From Balneolaceae bacterium (lineage in GTDB: Bacteria > Bacteroidota > Rhodothermia > Balneolales > Balneolaceae): a stretch of 64,000 bases of DNA. A model generated the notes under the pieces. That model worked only from the letters and a program-made list of their open reading frames with translations, ran no database searches and was not told the origin of the DNA. Location of the stretch: contig JAXHMK010000009.1 in assembly GCA_034521495.1 (NCBI GenBank), positions 427,001-491,000 of the forward strand, read 5' to 3'. A program made the translations under genes and the position numbers. Of the stretch, positions 36,977 to 45,877 are shown one piece after another; position 1 is the first letter of the stretch, and every line of letters begins with the position of its first letter.

Positions 36977-39900
36977 TTAAACCGTCTCCACTTCGTCCAA
37001 TTTCACTCCAACCAGCCGGCTCACACCCGTTTCCGGCATTGTTACCCCGTACATCATCTCAGCTTTGGCCATAGTTTTTTTATTATGGGTGATGATGATA
37101 AATTGTGTATCCTCGCTGAACTTTTTAATCATGGCTGAAAAACGTTCAATGTTGGCATCGTCTAATGGGGCATCAACCTCATCAAGTACACAGAAGGGGG
37201 AAGGTTTTACCAGGTAGATCGCAAACAGCAAGGCGATTGCTGTCAGTGTTTTTTCGCCCCCGGAGAGTTGGTTAATGCTGGAGGGGCGTTTTCCACGGGG
37301 ATTTGCCCGAATTTCAATCTTCGCTTCAAGCGGATCTTCGGCGTCTTCATCAATCACAAGGTCACAAAAATCGTCTTCGTTGAAGAGTGTGCTGAATACA
37401 TTTTTGAAATTTTTTCGAACCCTTTCAAATGTTTCATTGAACCGTTCTGTAGCCGTTTCATTGATCTCCGAGATTGTCTCCCGCATCTCTTCTTCTGCAT
37501 CCCTCAAATCTGTTATCTGTTCCTCATGAAATTCAAGCCGTTCTTTCTCTTCACGGAACTCTTCAATAGCCAGCGGATTTACCTCTCCGATTCTGTTCAA
37601 TTTCTGGCGGATTGTACTCACCCGCGATTTTGCTTCCTCGGGTTCCATTTCAGCGGGAAGCTCCTCCGTCAGCTGATCCATTAAAATTTCATAGGTCTCC
37701 CAGATGTGATCTGACAATCCCTCGGCCTTCATTTCAAACTTTTCTTTGGCCATCGTTAAATGGTGGACCAGCTCAAGATTGACCTCTTTTCGCTTCCGAA
37801 GCTCTTTCAATTCTTTCTCTATTTCATTTATTTTTCCGCGCTGCTTACTGCTTTCTTCTTCGGCAGTTGAGAGTTTATCGTCTGCTTCTTTTTTCTGAGT
37901 TTTGGCCTTTTTAAGCTGCTCTTCGGTTTTGGTAATTTTTTGGCGATAATTCGCAATCTTCTCCCTGCTCTGTTTTAGCAACTCACTTCGACTCTGCTGC
38001 CGGCTCTTCATGTTTTCGATACCCGATTTTGCCCGCTCAATATCTCTCTCCAGGTTGTCCGTTTTATTTGAGAGATCCTGGTGCTTTAGTTGAGCATCGT
38101 TATACCGATTTTGAGCTATGGCCCGTTCCTCTTCCAGATTCTGAAGCGTTTCCTTCTTTTCTTTCTGCTGTTTATCCAGCTCTGTTATTTTCTTTTGCAG
38201 CTCCTTCTGTTTTGGCTGAAGATTTTCGAGCTCTTCAATGGCCATATCACGATTTCCGGCCAGTTTATCTTTCCGGTTTTTCAGGTCGTTAATATTCTTT
38301 TCGTATACCTGGATACTGGATTGATACCGGCTTACCTGTTGATCGAGTTCCCGGTTCGTCTTTTGCAGCTCGCGAATAGATTGCCGAATAGAATCAAGAT
38401 CAATTCGCTTCAGGTCGCGATTGATCTCATCCAGTGAATCCTCCTTCCCTGCAAGACTCGCTTCAAGATCGTACTCTTTTTTATTTAGCTTATTCAGTTT
38501 GTCTTCCAGGCCCAATCGAATACCGGCCTGCTTATTCTTGCTTCCGCTTTTTAGAATTTTGTTTGATGTGATCAGATCTCCACTTGGTGTAACTGCCGAG
38601 CTCCCTGATTTTTTTAGTAAGTTTGCTCCTTCCTGAATTGTATCGGCTATAAAAACTGTGCCTAAGAATAGTTGAGCAACCGAGCTGTATTCATCATCAA
38701 ACCAAACATGCTCAACGATGGAACCGGCTTCAACGGGATAGGAGTTTTTTAACTCAGCCAGCGGAATAAAAGTCGCCCGGCCTTTGTCATTTTTTTTCAG
38801 AATTTCAGAAGCGCGAATTGCGTCGTCAAGTGATTCAGTAACAATAAAATTGATGGCATCTCCCAAAGCTGTTTCAAGAGCGGGGGCATACTCCTCAGCG
38901 GTTTGAAGCAGTTCCCCAACCGGTTTAAGCAAACTGAATTCATTACCGTGATTTTCAATCAAATAGCTTACCGAAGCCGGCATTGCTTCACTGGATTCAG
39001 CGATACTCTGAAGAAGTGAAATTTCAGATGAAACAGCATCCTTCTTGCTTTTCAGGGCACGAATCTGTTCACGTAACCCTTCTCTTTTTTCCTCTAATTC
39101 ATCTTTATTCTGCGAGGACTCCAACAGCTTTTGTTCTTCCTCATCTACCTGGCGATTGATTTTTTCTGATTGCTTTCGGGAATCCTCAAGTTTCGACTTT
39201 GCAGACTTTATTTCCTTCTTAATTCTCGCGATATCTTCATCAATCCGGTCCTGATCATCTTCGCTGTTTTCCAGTTTTGATTCCAGTTTAATTCGGTTTG
39301 ATTGAAGATTTGTCAACTTTTGATTTACGTCACTAATCTCAATTTCCAGTTCATACAGCTCATGCCGAACCTTGGTATATTTTTGCTGAATGTCGGAAAA
39401 TTTTTCTTTTGAATTGGCTAATGCCTTTTCTGATTTTTCTTTTTCCTGAGAGAGTTTTTCAAGCTTGGTTTTATTACTCTCTTTCAGTTCAATAAGCTCT
39501 TTGATATCTACCTGGCTTTGCTCGATATCAGACTCATACTGATCTATAACTCCTTCTTCATTACTAATCTTTTCATTTGTAATTTGAAGGTCGGTTTGCA
39601 ATTCGCGAATGGTTGAACTTAACTGGCTAACCCTTCTCTTGGCTTCAGACTCATTTCGTTCTTTCTCCAAGAGCCTGGTTCGAGCTCGCTCTTCATCAGA
39701 TTCAAGTTCCTGTAAGCGCTCAGCAATTTTACTTTTTTCCTTTTCCGCATTTTCAATTTTTGTTTGAAGCGGATCAAGTTCTTCCTGGATGGATTTGAAC
39801 TCGTGAAGGGTGTAAGCCTTGTCGAGATGTTCAAGTTCTATTTTCAGTTTTTTAGCTTGTTCGGCTTTCTCAGCTTGTTTCTCAAGAGACCGTGCTTTCT

Positions 39901-40498
39901 TTCGAATCTCAATCAAAATATCTTCCAGCCGTGTGAGATCTTTCATTGTGTCATCCAGCTTGCGCAGAGTTTGTTTTCGCTTCTCTTTGTAGCGAGTTAC
40001 TCCGGCAGCTTCTTCAAATAGCCGTCGTCGATCGTTATTACGATCATTCAGAATCTCCTCAACCATTTTAAGCTCAATTACGGAATAGGCATCAGAGCTC
40101 ATGCCGGTATCCATAAAAAGCTCCATAATATCTTTGAGCCTGCAGGCCGTATTGTTAATCAAATATTCACTGTCTCCCGATCGGTAAAGACGCCTGGTGA
40201 TAGTTAGTTCACTGTATTCAACAGGAAGAATTCCTTTATTATTGACAAATGTGAGTGAGACATCCGCCATTCCCAGGGCTTTCTTTTTGGCGGTACCATT
40301 GAAGATGACATTGCTCATGGAGCTGGAGCGAAGAAGAGTAGGGCGCTGTTCACCAAGAACCCACCGAAGAGCGTCAACAATGTTAGATTTTCCACAACCA
40401 TTCGGCCCAACAATGGCAGTGATCCCGTTATCAAACTTTACATGCGTTTTATAGGCAAAACTTTTAAAGCCGTGTAATTCTAATTCGGATATATACAT
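36977..40498 (-). CDS. smc: Chromosome segregation ATPase SMC
   Basis: A 1173-residue SMC protein, full length. The N-terminal Walker A is GPNGCGKSNIVDALRW, the two long coiled coils (about residues 170-490 and 660-1000) surround the hinge (about 505-640, rich in Gly), and the C-terminal head has the signature LSGGEKTLTAIALL and Walker B CVLDEVDAPLDDANI. It condenses and segregates chromosomes with ScpAB, which are not in this window. A short spacer with GGTTTC-type inverted repeats separates it from frr. Confidence 0.97.
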   Translation of the reverse strand: MYISELELHGFKSFAYKTHVKFDNGITAIVGPNGCGKSNIVDALRWVLGEQRPTLLRSSSMSNVIFNGTAKKKALGMADVSLTFVNNKGILPVEYSELTITRRLYRSGDSEYLINNTACRLKDIMELFMDTGMSSDAYSVIELKMVEEILNDRNNDRRRLFEEAAGVTRYKEKRKQTLRKLDDTMKDLTRLEDILIEIRKKARSLEKQAEKAEQAKKLKIELEHLDKAYTLHEFKSIQEELDPLQTKIENAEKEKSKIAERLQELESDEERARTRLLEKERNESEAKRRVSQLSSTIRELQTDLQITNEKISNEEGVIDQYESDIEQSQVDIKELIELKESNKTKLEKLSQEKEKSEKALANSKEKFSDIQQKYTKVRHELYELEIEISDVNQKLTNLQSNRIKLESKLENSEDDQDRIDEDIARIKKEIKSAKSKLEDSRKQSEKINRQVDEEEQKLLESSQNKDELEEKREGLREQIRALKSKKDAVSSEISLLQSIAESSEAMPASVSYLIENHGNEFSLLKPVGELLQTAEEYAPALETALGDAINFIVTESLDDAIRASEILKKNDKGRATFIPLAELKNSYPVEAGSIVEHVWFDDEYSSVAQLFLGTVFIADTIQEGANLLKKSGSSAVTPSGDLITSNKILKSGSKNKQAGIRLGLEDKLNKLNKKEYDLEASLAGKEDSLDEINRDLKRIDLDSIRQSIRELQKTNRELDQQVSRYQSSIQVYEKNINDLKNRKDKLAGNRDMAIEELENLQPKQKELQKKITELDKQQKEKKETLQNLEEERAIAQNRYNDAQLKHQDLSNKTDNLERDIERAKSGIENMKSRQQSRSELLKQSREKIANYRQKITKTEEQLKKAKTQKKEADDKLSTAEEESSKQRGKINEIEKELKELRKRKEVNLELVHHLTMAKEKFEMKAEGLSDHIWETYEILMDQLTEELPAEMEPEEAKSRVSTIRQKLNRIGEVNPLAIEEFREEKERLEFHEEQITDLRDAEEEMRETISEINETATERFNETFERVRKNFKNVFSTLFNEDDFCDLVIDEDAEDPLEAKIEIRANPRGKRPSSINQLSGGEKTLTAIALLFAIYLVKPSPFCVLDEVDAPLDDANIERFSAMIKKFSEDTQFIIITHNKKTMAKAEMMYGVTMPETGVSRLVGVKLDEVETV

Positions 40499-40504
40499 GG
40501 CAGG

Positions 40505-40708
40505 TTACAGGTTGCAAGTTTCAGGTTTCATGTGAATGTGAGAGTTGAAAAATTGAACTTGAACCCTTTTTGTTATATTTGTTTTTGATCAATTTAGAGA
40601 TAGTTGAGATTCCAAAAATAATCTAACCTGAAGATACAACTTTGAATATTGATCTATTGAAAGATTAAAACCTGAAACATGTAACTCGAAACCAGAAACC
40701 TGTTACAC
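40505..40708. repeat. GGTTTC-type inverted repeat between smc and frr
   Basis: Left ACAGGTTGCAAGTTTCAGGT (about 40508) and right sequence ACCTGAAACATGTAACTCG...AAACCTGTTAC (40669-40707) are inverse with several mismatches. AT-rich sequence lies between. No gene is seen; likely a dispersed repeat and partial terminator for frr. Confidence 0.5.
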
Positions 40709-41272
40709 CGTCATAATTTCTTTTTCTTTTACTTCCAGCATCTTGTCTACTTTTTCTGTGTGGGCATCTGTAATAGACTGGATCTTCTCTTCAGCCTCGA
40801 ACTTGCTGTCTTCAGGAAGGGATTCCTCCTTAACGGAATTTTTTATTTCATCATTAGCATTTCGCCGAATATTTCGAATACTAATTCGGGCATCTTCAGC
40901 AACTTCACTGGCACGTTTTACCAGGTCTTTACGGCGCTCCTCAGAAAGCATTGGCAGTGGAATTCGAATGATGGTACCATCATTATTTGGATTTAACCCG
41001 AGCCCGGCCGACATGATCGCCTTTTCAATATCTTCCATTGCAGATTTATCATAGGGCTGAACGGTTAACATGCGAGCCTCAGGGGCTGAGACAGTGGCCA
41101 GTTGATTCAGGGGTGTTTGCGATCCATAGTAATCGACTTTTACACCATCCAACAGAGAAGGTGTTGCTTTTCCGGCCCGAATATGAGAGAACTCTTTTTT
41201 ACAGAATTTCACAGCTTCGTCCATGCTTTCGTCGGCAGTATCAATAATTAGTTGCAGTTCTTCAGGTATCAT
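40703..41272 (-). CDS. frr: Ribosome recycling factor
   Basis: Releases ribosomes from mRNA after termination together with EF-G. A 189-residue protein with the conserved start (LDGVKVDYYGSQTPLNQLA) and the central PYDKSAMEDIEKAIMSAGLGLNPNNDG, and RNIRRNANDEIK in the second helical domain. Slightly longer than the common 185. It lies downstream of pyrH with a 162-bp gap, in the conserved order rpsB-tsf-pyrH-frr. Confidence 0.97.
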   Translation of the reverse strand: MIPEELQLIIDTADESMDEAVKFCKKEFSHIRAGKATPSLLDGVKVDYYGSQTPLNQLATVSAPEARMLTVQPYDKSAMEDIEKAIMSAGLGLNPNNDGTIIRIPLPMLSEERRKDLVKRASEVAEDARISIRNIRRNANDEIKNSVKEESLPEDSKFEAEEKIQSITDAHTEKVDKMLEVKEKEIMTV

Positions 41273-41434
41273 AATTCAGAGATTTGATCGTTTGTCTGAG
41301 ATTTTCAATCAGATGAAAGCTTGATTTCCATCTGGTGTGCTCCAAAAAATGGCTTTTACTTCTTGATAATAAAAACCATTAAAATTTTTTGTCAATCTAA
41401 AGATAGCGAATGACAATCAACCAATTTAAAAAAA

Positions 41435-42160
41435 CTACGATTTATCCCAAACAACGGTTGTACCGACTGATTCACTTTGAGTGACAACTTTTAACAGGTT
41501 GTTGGGGGTATTCATGTTGAAAACAATGATAGGCGTTTTGTTTTCACGGCAAAGAGTAAAGGCTGTCAGATCCATCACATCAAGCCGACGGTTTAAAACT
41601 TCATCTCCTTCAATGACATCAAATTTTTTGGCATCCTTATTTTTTTCGGGATCTGAATCGTAAATGCCATCAACCCGTGTTCCTTTAAGAATTACATCTG
41701 CTTCAATTTCAATAGCACGAAGAGAGGCAGCTGTGTCGGTCGTGAAATAGGGATTTCCGGTACCTGCACCAAAAATAATCACGCGCCCCTTTTCGAGATG
41801 ACGGATAGCACGCCGGCGAATATACGGCTCGGCAATCTCTTCCATCCGGATGGCACTCATCAGCCGGGTATGAACACCTTTACGTTCAAGTGCGTCTTGA
41901 AGTGCCATACTGTTGATCATGGTGGCAAGCATTCCCATGTAATCGCCCTGAACGCGATCCATTCCTTCGGTGGCTCCCTTTACACCTCGGAAGATATTTC
42001 CTCCGCCAATAACAACGGAAACCTCAAATTCTTTCTCCTGAACTGCTTTAATTTCATCAGCATAAGCGGTAAGAATATCGGCGTCTATACCATGTCCCTG
42101 CTCACCTAAAAGTGCTTCGCCGCTGAGTTTTAATAGAATGCGTTTGTATGGTTTAGCCAA
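41435..42160 (-). CDS. pyrH: UMP kinase PyrH
   Basis: Phosphorylates UMP to UDP. The 241-residue protein shows [14 protein letters not shown] at the start, [24 protein letters not shown] and FNMNTPNNL. Hexameric bacterial-type enzyme regulated by GTP/UTP in relatives. Part of the translation operon. Confidence 0.97.
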   Translation of the reverse strand: MAKPYKRILLKLSGEALLGEQGHGIDADILTAYADEIKAVQEKEFEVSVVIGGGNIFRGVKGATEGMDRVQGDYMGMLATMINSMALQDALERKGVHTRLMSAIRMEEIAEPYIRRRAIRHLEKGRVIIFGAGTGNPYFTTDTAASLRAIEIEADVILKGTRVDGIYDSDPEKNKDAKKFDVIEGDEVLNRRLDVMDLTAFTLCRENKTPIIVFNMNTPNNLLKVVTQSESVGTTVVWDKS

Positions 42161-42187
42161 AATATTTTGGTTTAGATGTTTTGAGAT

Positions 42188-42322
42188 ATTAATAGGTTCC
42201 CCTTTGAAAGGGGGCAGAGGGGGATGATTGCAAAAATATATTTGAGTGGTGAACGAAAAATCAAAACTCAGGTCATCCTCCTGCTCATTTTATTCGCTCT
42301 CCCCTTTCGAAGGGGAAGTCCA
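42188..42322. repeat. Long hairpin element, CCCC/GGGG type (family C)
   Basis: CCCCTTTGAAAGGGG at the left (about 42200) and CCCCTTTCGAAGGGG at the right (about 42301), with GGGGGATGATTG and matching CATCCTCC inside. It lies between tsf and pyrH just after the tsf terminator. Confidence 0.7.
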
Positions 42323-42335
42323 GAAATATAAGCCA

Positions 42336-42368
42336 AAAAAAAAGCTACCGGGAAGGTAGCTTTTTTAA
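42336..42368 (-). terminator. Terminator after tsf
   Basis: GCTACC (42344-42349) and GGTAGC (42355-42360) form a stem with a five-base loop; A-rich and T-rich tracts lie on both sides, so it should work on both strands. It sits 10 bp beyond the tsf stop and may reduce read-through into pyrH. Confidence 0.8.
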
Positions 42369-42377
42369 ATAAGAAAA

Positions 42378-43208
42378 TTAAGCTTCGCCAAGCTGTAACC
42401 TGTAAAAGGACTTGACGAGTGGAGCGTCATTTTGTTCAAGGTACTCTTTAACAGAAATCCCGTTATCTTTTACGAACTTCTGTTCGAGTAAAACACGCTC
42501 TTCATAGAAACGCCGGAGTTTGCCTTGTGAGGCTTTTTCAGCGATTTCGACTGGTTTTCCTTCATTAATCAACTGCTCTTTGGCAATTTCGAGTTCTTTT
42601 TCCACGATGGATGTATCCACTCCGTCTCTTACAACGGCAAGCGGATTCATTGCGGCAATCTGCATCGCAACGTCTTTGGCTACATCGGCATCATCAATAG
42701 AACTTTCAAACTCTACTATTACGCCCAACTGATTGCCGGGATGGATATATTTTACAAGATCACCGGAAGATTCAATGAACAATACCCGGCTGATCTCAAT
42801 CTTCTCTCCAATTTTACCAACCATCTCATCGAGATGCTTCTCGATTGTTAATCCATCAATCTCTTTTTGCAGCAGTTCTTTGATTGAACCAATCTCATGT
42901 TCAAAAGCCACATCCAGGAAGGATTCTCCATTTTCCTGGAAATCGTCATTTCGGGCAACAAAGTCAGTTTCGCAGTTCAGTTCAATTGCGGCTGCTTTGG
43001 AGTGATCGTCACTTATTTTAATAAGAATAAGCCCTTGATTGGCTTCACGGTCGGCCCGTTTTTCAGATACTTGTTGGCCTTTTTTTCGAAGGATTTCAAC
43101 AGCTCGGTCGAAATCTCCATCGGCTTCTGTCAGGGCTTTTTTACAGTCCATCATGCCGGCCCCGGTGGCCTCACGTAATTTCTTTACATCTTTTGCACTA
43201 ATACTCAT
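42378..43208 (-). CDS. tsf: Elongation factor Ts
   Basis: Nucleotide exchange factor for EF-Tu. A 276-residue protein with the classic start VKKLREATGAGMMDCKKAL, TDFVARND, and the C-terminal VSVKEYLEQNDA-like segment. Follows rpsB by 27 bp in the same operon. Confidence 0.97.
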   Translation of the reverse strand: MSISAKDVKKLREATGAGMMDCKKALTEADGDFDRAVEILRKKGQQVSEKRADREANQGLILIKISDDHSKAAAIELNCETDFVARNDDFQENGESFLDVAFEHEIGSIKELLQKEIDGLTIEKHLDEMVGKIGEKIEISRVLFIESSGDLVKYIHPGNQLGVIVEFESSIDDADVAKDVAMQIAAMNPLAVVRDGVDTSIVEKELEIAKEQLINEGKPVEIAEKASQGKLRRFYEERVLLEQKFVKDNGISVKEYLEQNDAPLVKSFYRLQLGEA

Positions 43209-43235
43209 GACTGAATAATTTCTACTATTTTAATT

Positions 43236-44357
43236 TCAGGATTTATTTTTATCGGAATCTTCTTTTTCTTCTTCATCGGCATCATCGTCTTTGGCAGATT
43301 CTTCTTCTTTGCCTTTAGATTCTTTTGCTTCAGATTTTGACTCTTCAGCCGAGTCCTCATCCTTATCTGATGAATCGTCGTCATCTCCATCACTTTTGTC
43401 GTCGGAAGATTTATCTTTTTTACCTTTAGATTTTTTAGCATCAGTTTTTGACTCTTCAGCTGATTCCTCTTCCTCATCTGCAGAATCGTCACCATCTTCA
43501 TCCTGATCGGGATCAGATTTTGAGGAATCCTTGTCCCCGGATTTCTTTCTGCGTCGTTTTCTGCGTCGTACTTTAACTGGTCCGCCATCGGAATCATCAT
43601 CGTCGGAACCTGAATCTTTTTTCGCTTCTTTTGCGGCTTCTTCCATGAGTTCTTCTTCTTTCATGGCTTCACGCTCAGCGTTTCCTTCAATAATTGCATC
43701 TGCAATAAGCGAAGTTACAAGCTGAATGGTTCGTGCAGAATCATCGTTGGCGGGAATAATGTAATCCGGAATGTCAGGATCACTGTTTGTATCAACCATT
43801 GCAACAATCGGTATGTTTAGCTTTACAGCTTCGTTCATTGCAATACTTTCCTTAATAGTGTCCACTACAAAAATAGCACCCGGCAGGCGATTCATATTTG
43901 CGATTCCGCCCAGTGTTTGTTCAAGTTTTTCCCGTTCCCGTTCGAGCATGAGCCCCTCTTTCTTAGTGAGCTCGTCGATCGTACCGTCTGTTTTCATTTT
44001 TTCAATCTCTTCCATTCTTGAGATGCTCTTTCGAACGGTACTAAAGTTCGTAAGCATTCCTCCCAACCAACGATGCGTCACAAAAGGCATTCCGCAACGG
44101 ATCGCCTCCGTTTTAATAATCTCTTGTGCTTGTTTTTTGGTGCCTGTAAATAGAATGGTTTTACCGGACCGGGCAAGTTTGGTTACCTCATCGAGTGCTT
44201 CCTGGAGGTATTTTTCTGTTTTCTTGAGGTCAATGATGTGGATTCCATTTCGAGGCATGAAGATGAACTCTTTCATTTTTGGATTCCACCGGCGGGTGAG
44301 GTGACCGAAATGGGCACCAGATTTCAATAGTTCTTGTACAGATGAAGCTTTAGGCAT
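43236..44357 (-). CDS. rpsB: 30S ribosomal protein S2 with a long acidic C-terminal extension
   Basis: The first about 225 residues are a normal S2 (HFGHLTRRWNPKMKEFI, FTGTKKQAQEII, FVTHRWLGGMLTNF, NSDPDIPDYIIPAND). After this comes a short basic segment (RRRKRRRKKSGDK) and about 120 residues of repetitive acidic/lysine/serine sequence, in which a unit like DEDSAEESKSEAKESKGK occurs about twice. Total 373 residues versus 240-260 usually. The tail is predicted disordered. Its role is unknown; it may interact with RNA or chaperones. Leader of rpsB-tsf. Confidence 0.96.
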   Translation of the reverse strand: MPKASSVQELLKSGAHFGHLTRRWNPKMKEFIFMPRNGIHIIDLKKTEKYLQEALDEVTKLARSGKTILFTGTKKQAQEIIKTEAIRCGMPFVTHRWLGGMLTNFSTVRKSISRMEEIEKMKTDGTIDELTKKEGLMLEREREKLEQTLGGIANMNRLPGAIFVVDTIKESIAMNEAVKLNIPIVAMVDTNSDPDIPDYIIPANDDSARTIQLVTSLIADAIIEGNAEREAMKEEELMEEAAKEAKKDSGSDDDDSDGGPVKVRRRKRRRKKSGDKDSSKSDPDQDEDGDDSADEEEESAEESKTDAKKSKGKKDKSSDDKSDGDDDDSSDKDEDSAEESKSEAKESKGKEEESAKDDDADEEEKEDSDKNKS

Positions 44358-44457
44358 TGTTTAAGTATGTTAGTTTGAGTTAGTCCTCTACACAGGTCGA
44401 CCCTGCTCGCCAATCCCGACAAAATTTTTTTATCGGAACACCCGACGCCAGGTAACT

Positions 44458-44548
44458 GTGTATGTGTGATTAAATGTACGCCGGACAGCTTGTCCGGCAA
44501 TTTGTTTAAGTTGACGTTGTCGGACAAGCTGCCCGACGTACAACTCAA
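44458..44548. repeat. Two family B palindromes between rpsI and rpsB
   Basis: GTACGCCGGACAGCTTGTCC at 44477-44496 and TTGTCGGACAAGCTGCCCGA at 44517-44536 are members of the CCGGACAGCTTGTCCGG family and face each other. They fill the 198-bp space between rpsI and rpsB and could act as mRNA processing or stabilising sites. Confidence 0.75.
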
Positions 44549-44555
44549 AAAATGT

Positions 44556-44942
44556 TTACCGCTTAGAAAACTGAAATTTCTTTCGAGCTTTAGGCTGGCC
44601 GTATTTCTTACGTTCAACCATTCTGTCGTCTCGGGTGAGAAGACCGTGCTCTTTAAGAATTCCGTGTTTGTCTTCGTTCAGATCGTCAATTGCACGAGCA
44701 AGTGCCAGGGAAACTGCACCGGCTTGTCCGGTTACTCCCCCACCGCGCACAGTTACTTTAATGTCGTAATTGCCATCAAGCTCAGTAAGTTCGAGCGGGA
44801 ACTTGGCAACATTAAATCGTGCTTTTGTACTAAAGTAGTCTTCAATGGGCTTGTCATTTACTACAAAAGTTCCGCTTCCCTCGTTAATGTACAAGCGTGC
44901 TGTTGACGTCTTTCTTCGGCCAATGTAATTTTCTTGTGCCAT
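44556..44942 (-). CDS. rpsI: 30S ribosomal protein S9
   Basis: A 128-residue protein with GRRKTSTARLYI at the start, VRGGGVTGQAGAVSLALARAI in the middle, and the usual C-terminal KKYGQPKARKKFQFSKR that contacts the P-site tRNA. Nine bp downstream of rplM, as usual. Confidence 0.98.
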   Translation of the reverse strand: MAQENYIGRRKTSTARLYINEGSGTFVVNDKPIEDYFSTKARFNVAKFPLELTELDGNYDIKVTVRGGGVTGQAGAVSLALARAIDDLNEDKHGILKEHGLLTRDDRMVERKKYGQPKARKKFQFSKR

Positions 44943-44951
44943 GTTGGGCTA

Positions 44952-45395
44952 TTAAATTTCTTTGATTTCTGGTTGCTGAGCAGTGTGTGGGTGAACCGGG
45001 CCTGCATAAACTCGTAGATTTGTTAAAAGTTTTCGTCCGAGTTTATTTTTAGGAAGCATACCTCGTACCGCTTTCGTTACCAGGCTGGTTGGATCTTTTT
45101 CCAACATATCTTCAGCCGTTGTGAATTTCTCTCCTCCGGGATAATCGGTGTGTTTGAAATAAACTTTTTGAGACAACTTGTTTCCGGTCAATACAGCTTT
45201 TTCTGCATTGATTACGATAACATTGTCACCCGCATCCATGTGGGGAGTAAATTCCGGTTTATTTTTTCCACGTAAAATGGAAGCCACTTCACTGCTTACT
45301 CGTCCAAGTGGTTTGTCTTCGGCATCTACCAGTACCCATTTTTTTTCAATGGTATCCGGTTTTGCGTTGTATGTTTTATTACTGATCGTGTTCAC
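44952..45395 (-). CDS. rplM: 50S ribosomal protein L13
   Basis: A 147-residue protein with KKWVLVDAEDKPLGRVSSEV, NVIVINAEKAVLTGNK, the KPEFTPHMDAGD motif and GMLPKNKLGRKLLTNLRVY. First gene of the rplM-rpsI-rpsB-tsf-pyrH-frr series. The promoter is proposed upstream at 45433-45464. Confidence 0.98.
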   Translation of the reverse strand: MNTISNKTYNAKPDTIEKKWVLVDAEDKPLGRVSSEVASILRGKNKPEFTPHMDAGDNVIVINAEKAVLTGNKLSQKVYFKHTDYPGGEKFTTAEDMLEKDPTSLVTKAVRGMLPKNKLGRKLLTNLRVYAGPVHPHTAQQPEIKEI

Positions 45396-45432
45396 GATAT
45401 TCTCTTTAATTTTTGCAAATTTGGAAAGTCGA

Positions 45433-45464
45433 TAAAGATAAAAGGAATTCTTTTTTATTGCAAT
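45433..45464 (-). promoter_or_regulatory. Candidate Bacteroidota-type promoter of the ribosomal protein operon
   Basis: On the minus strand, ATTG (45464-45461) is followed after 20 bases by TATCTTTA (45440-45433), close to the -33 TTTG and -7 TAnnTTTG boxes used by the primary sigma factor of Bacteroidota. The distance to the rplM start (45395) leaves a short leader. Confidence 0.5.
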
Positions 45465-45877
45465 GTTTTTAGTTTAAAAATACAGTTTTCTATTGACACT
45501 CAACTTAATATCCAATAGAGTGATTGGATTTTCGCGGAATTCAAAAAATCGAATATAGATCAACAAGAATACTTATTGCAGAAGCATGCCTTCGGCATAG
45601 TTGGAGTGATTAATTCATGCGCACTCGTACCGTTTTCTTATGAATCATTTGGGTTGTAATTTATTTTGTCAAAATTGCCATACTTATTCCACTTTTCAAA
45701 AGGAAAACTCACTCAGGATCGGTTTTCTCTTTTCTGGAGGCATGAATAAACGACTGCCAAAATTTCTTGATTTAAAGAGGCTTTCTCTATGCATATTTAT
45801 TAGACAGTTCTTCCAAAAACGAATCTCTGACTGAGGCGAAGGTTATTGATTATTTTAAATCCAGTTGATATAGATAT
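45465..45877. other. Intergenic region without a supported gene
   Basis: AT-rich sequence upstream of rplM and the SWIM protein. A short ORF at 45640-45834 has no recognisable features or start signal. I see no RNA gene or strong hairpin. Possibly promoter regions for both genes and old debris. Confidence 0.5.

Noticed and set aside
45640-45834. Possible small protein of 64 residues
   Set aside because: No ribosome site, no family features, composition of intergenic DNA.
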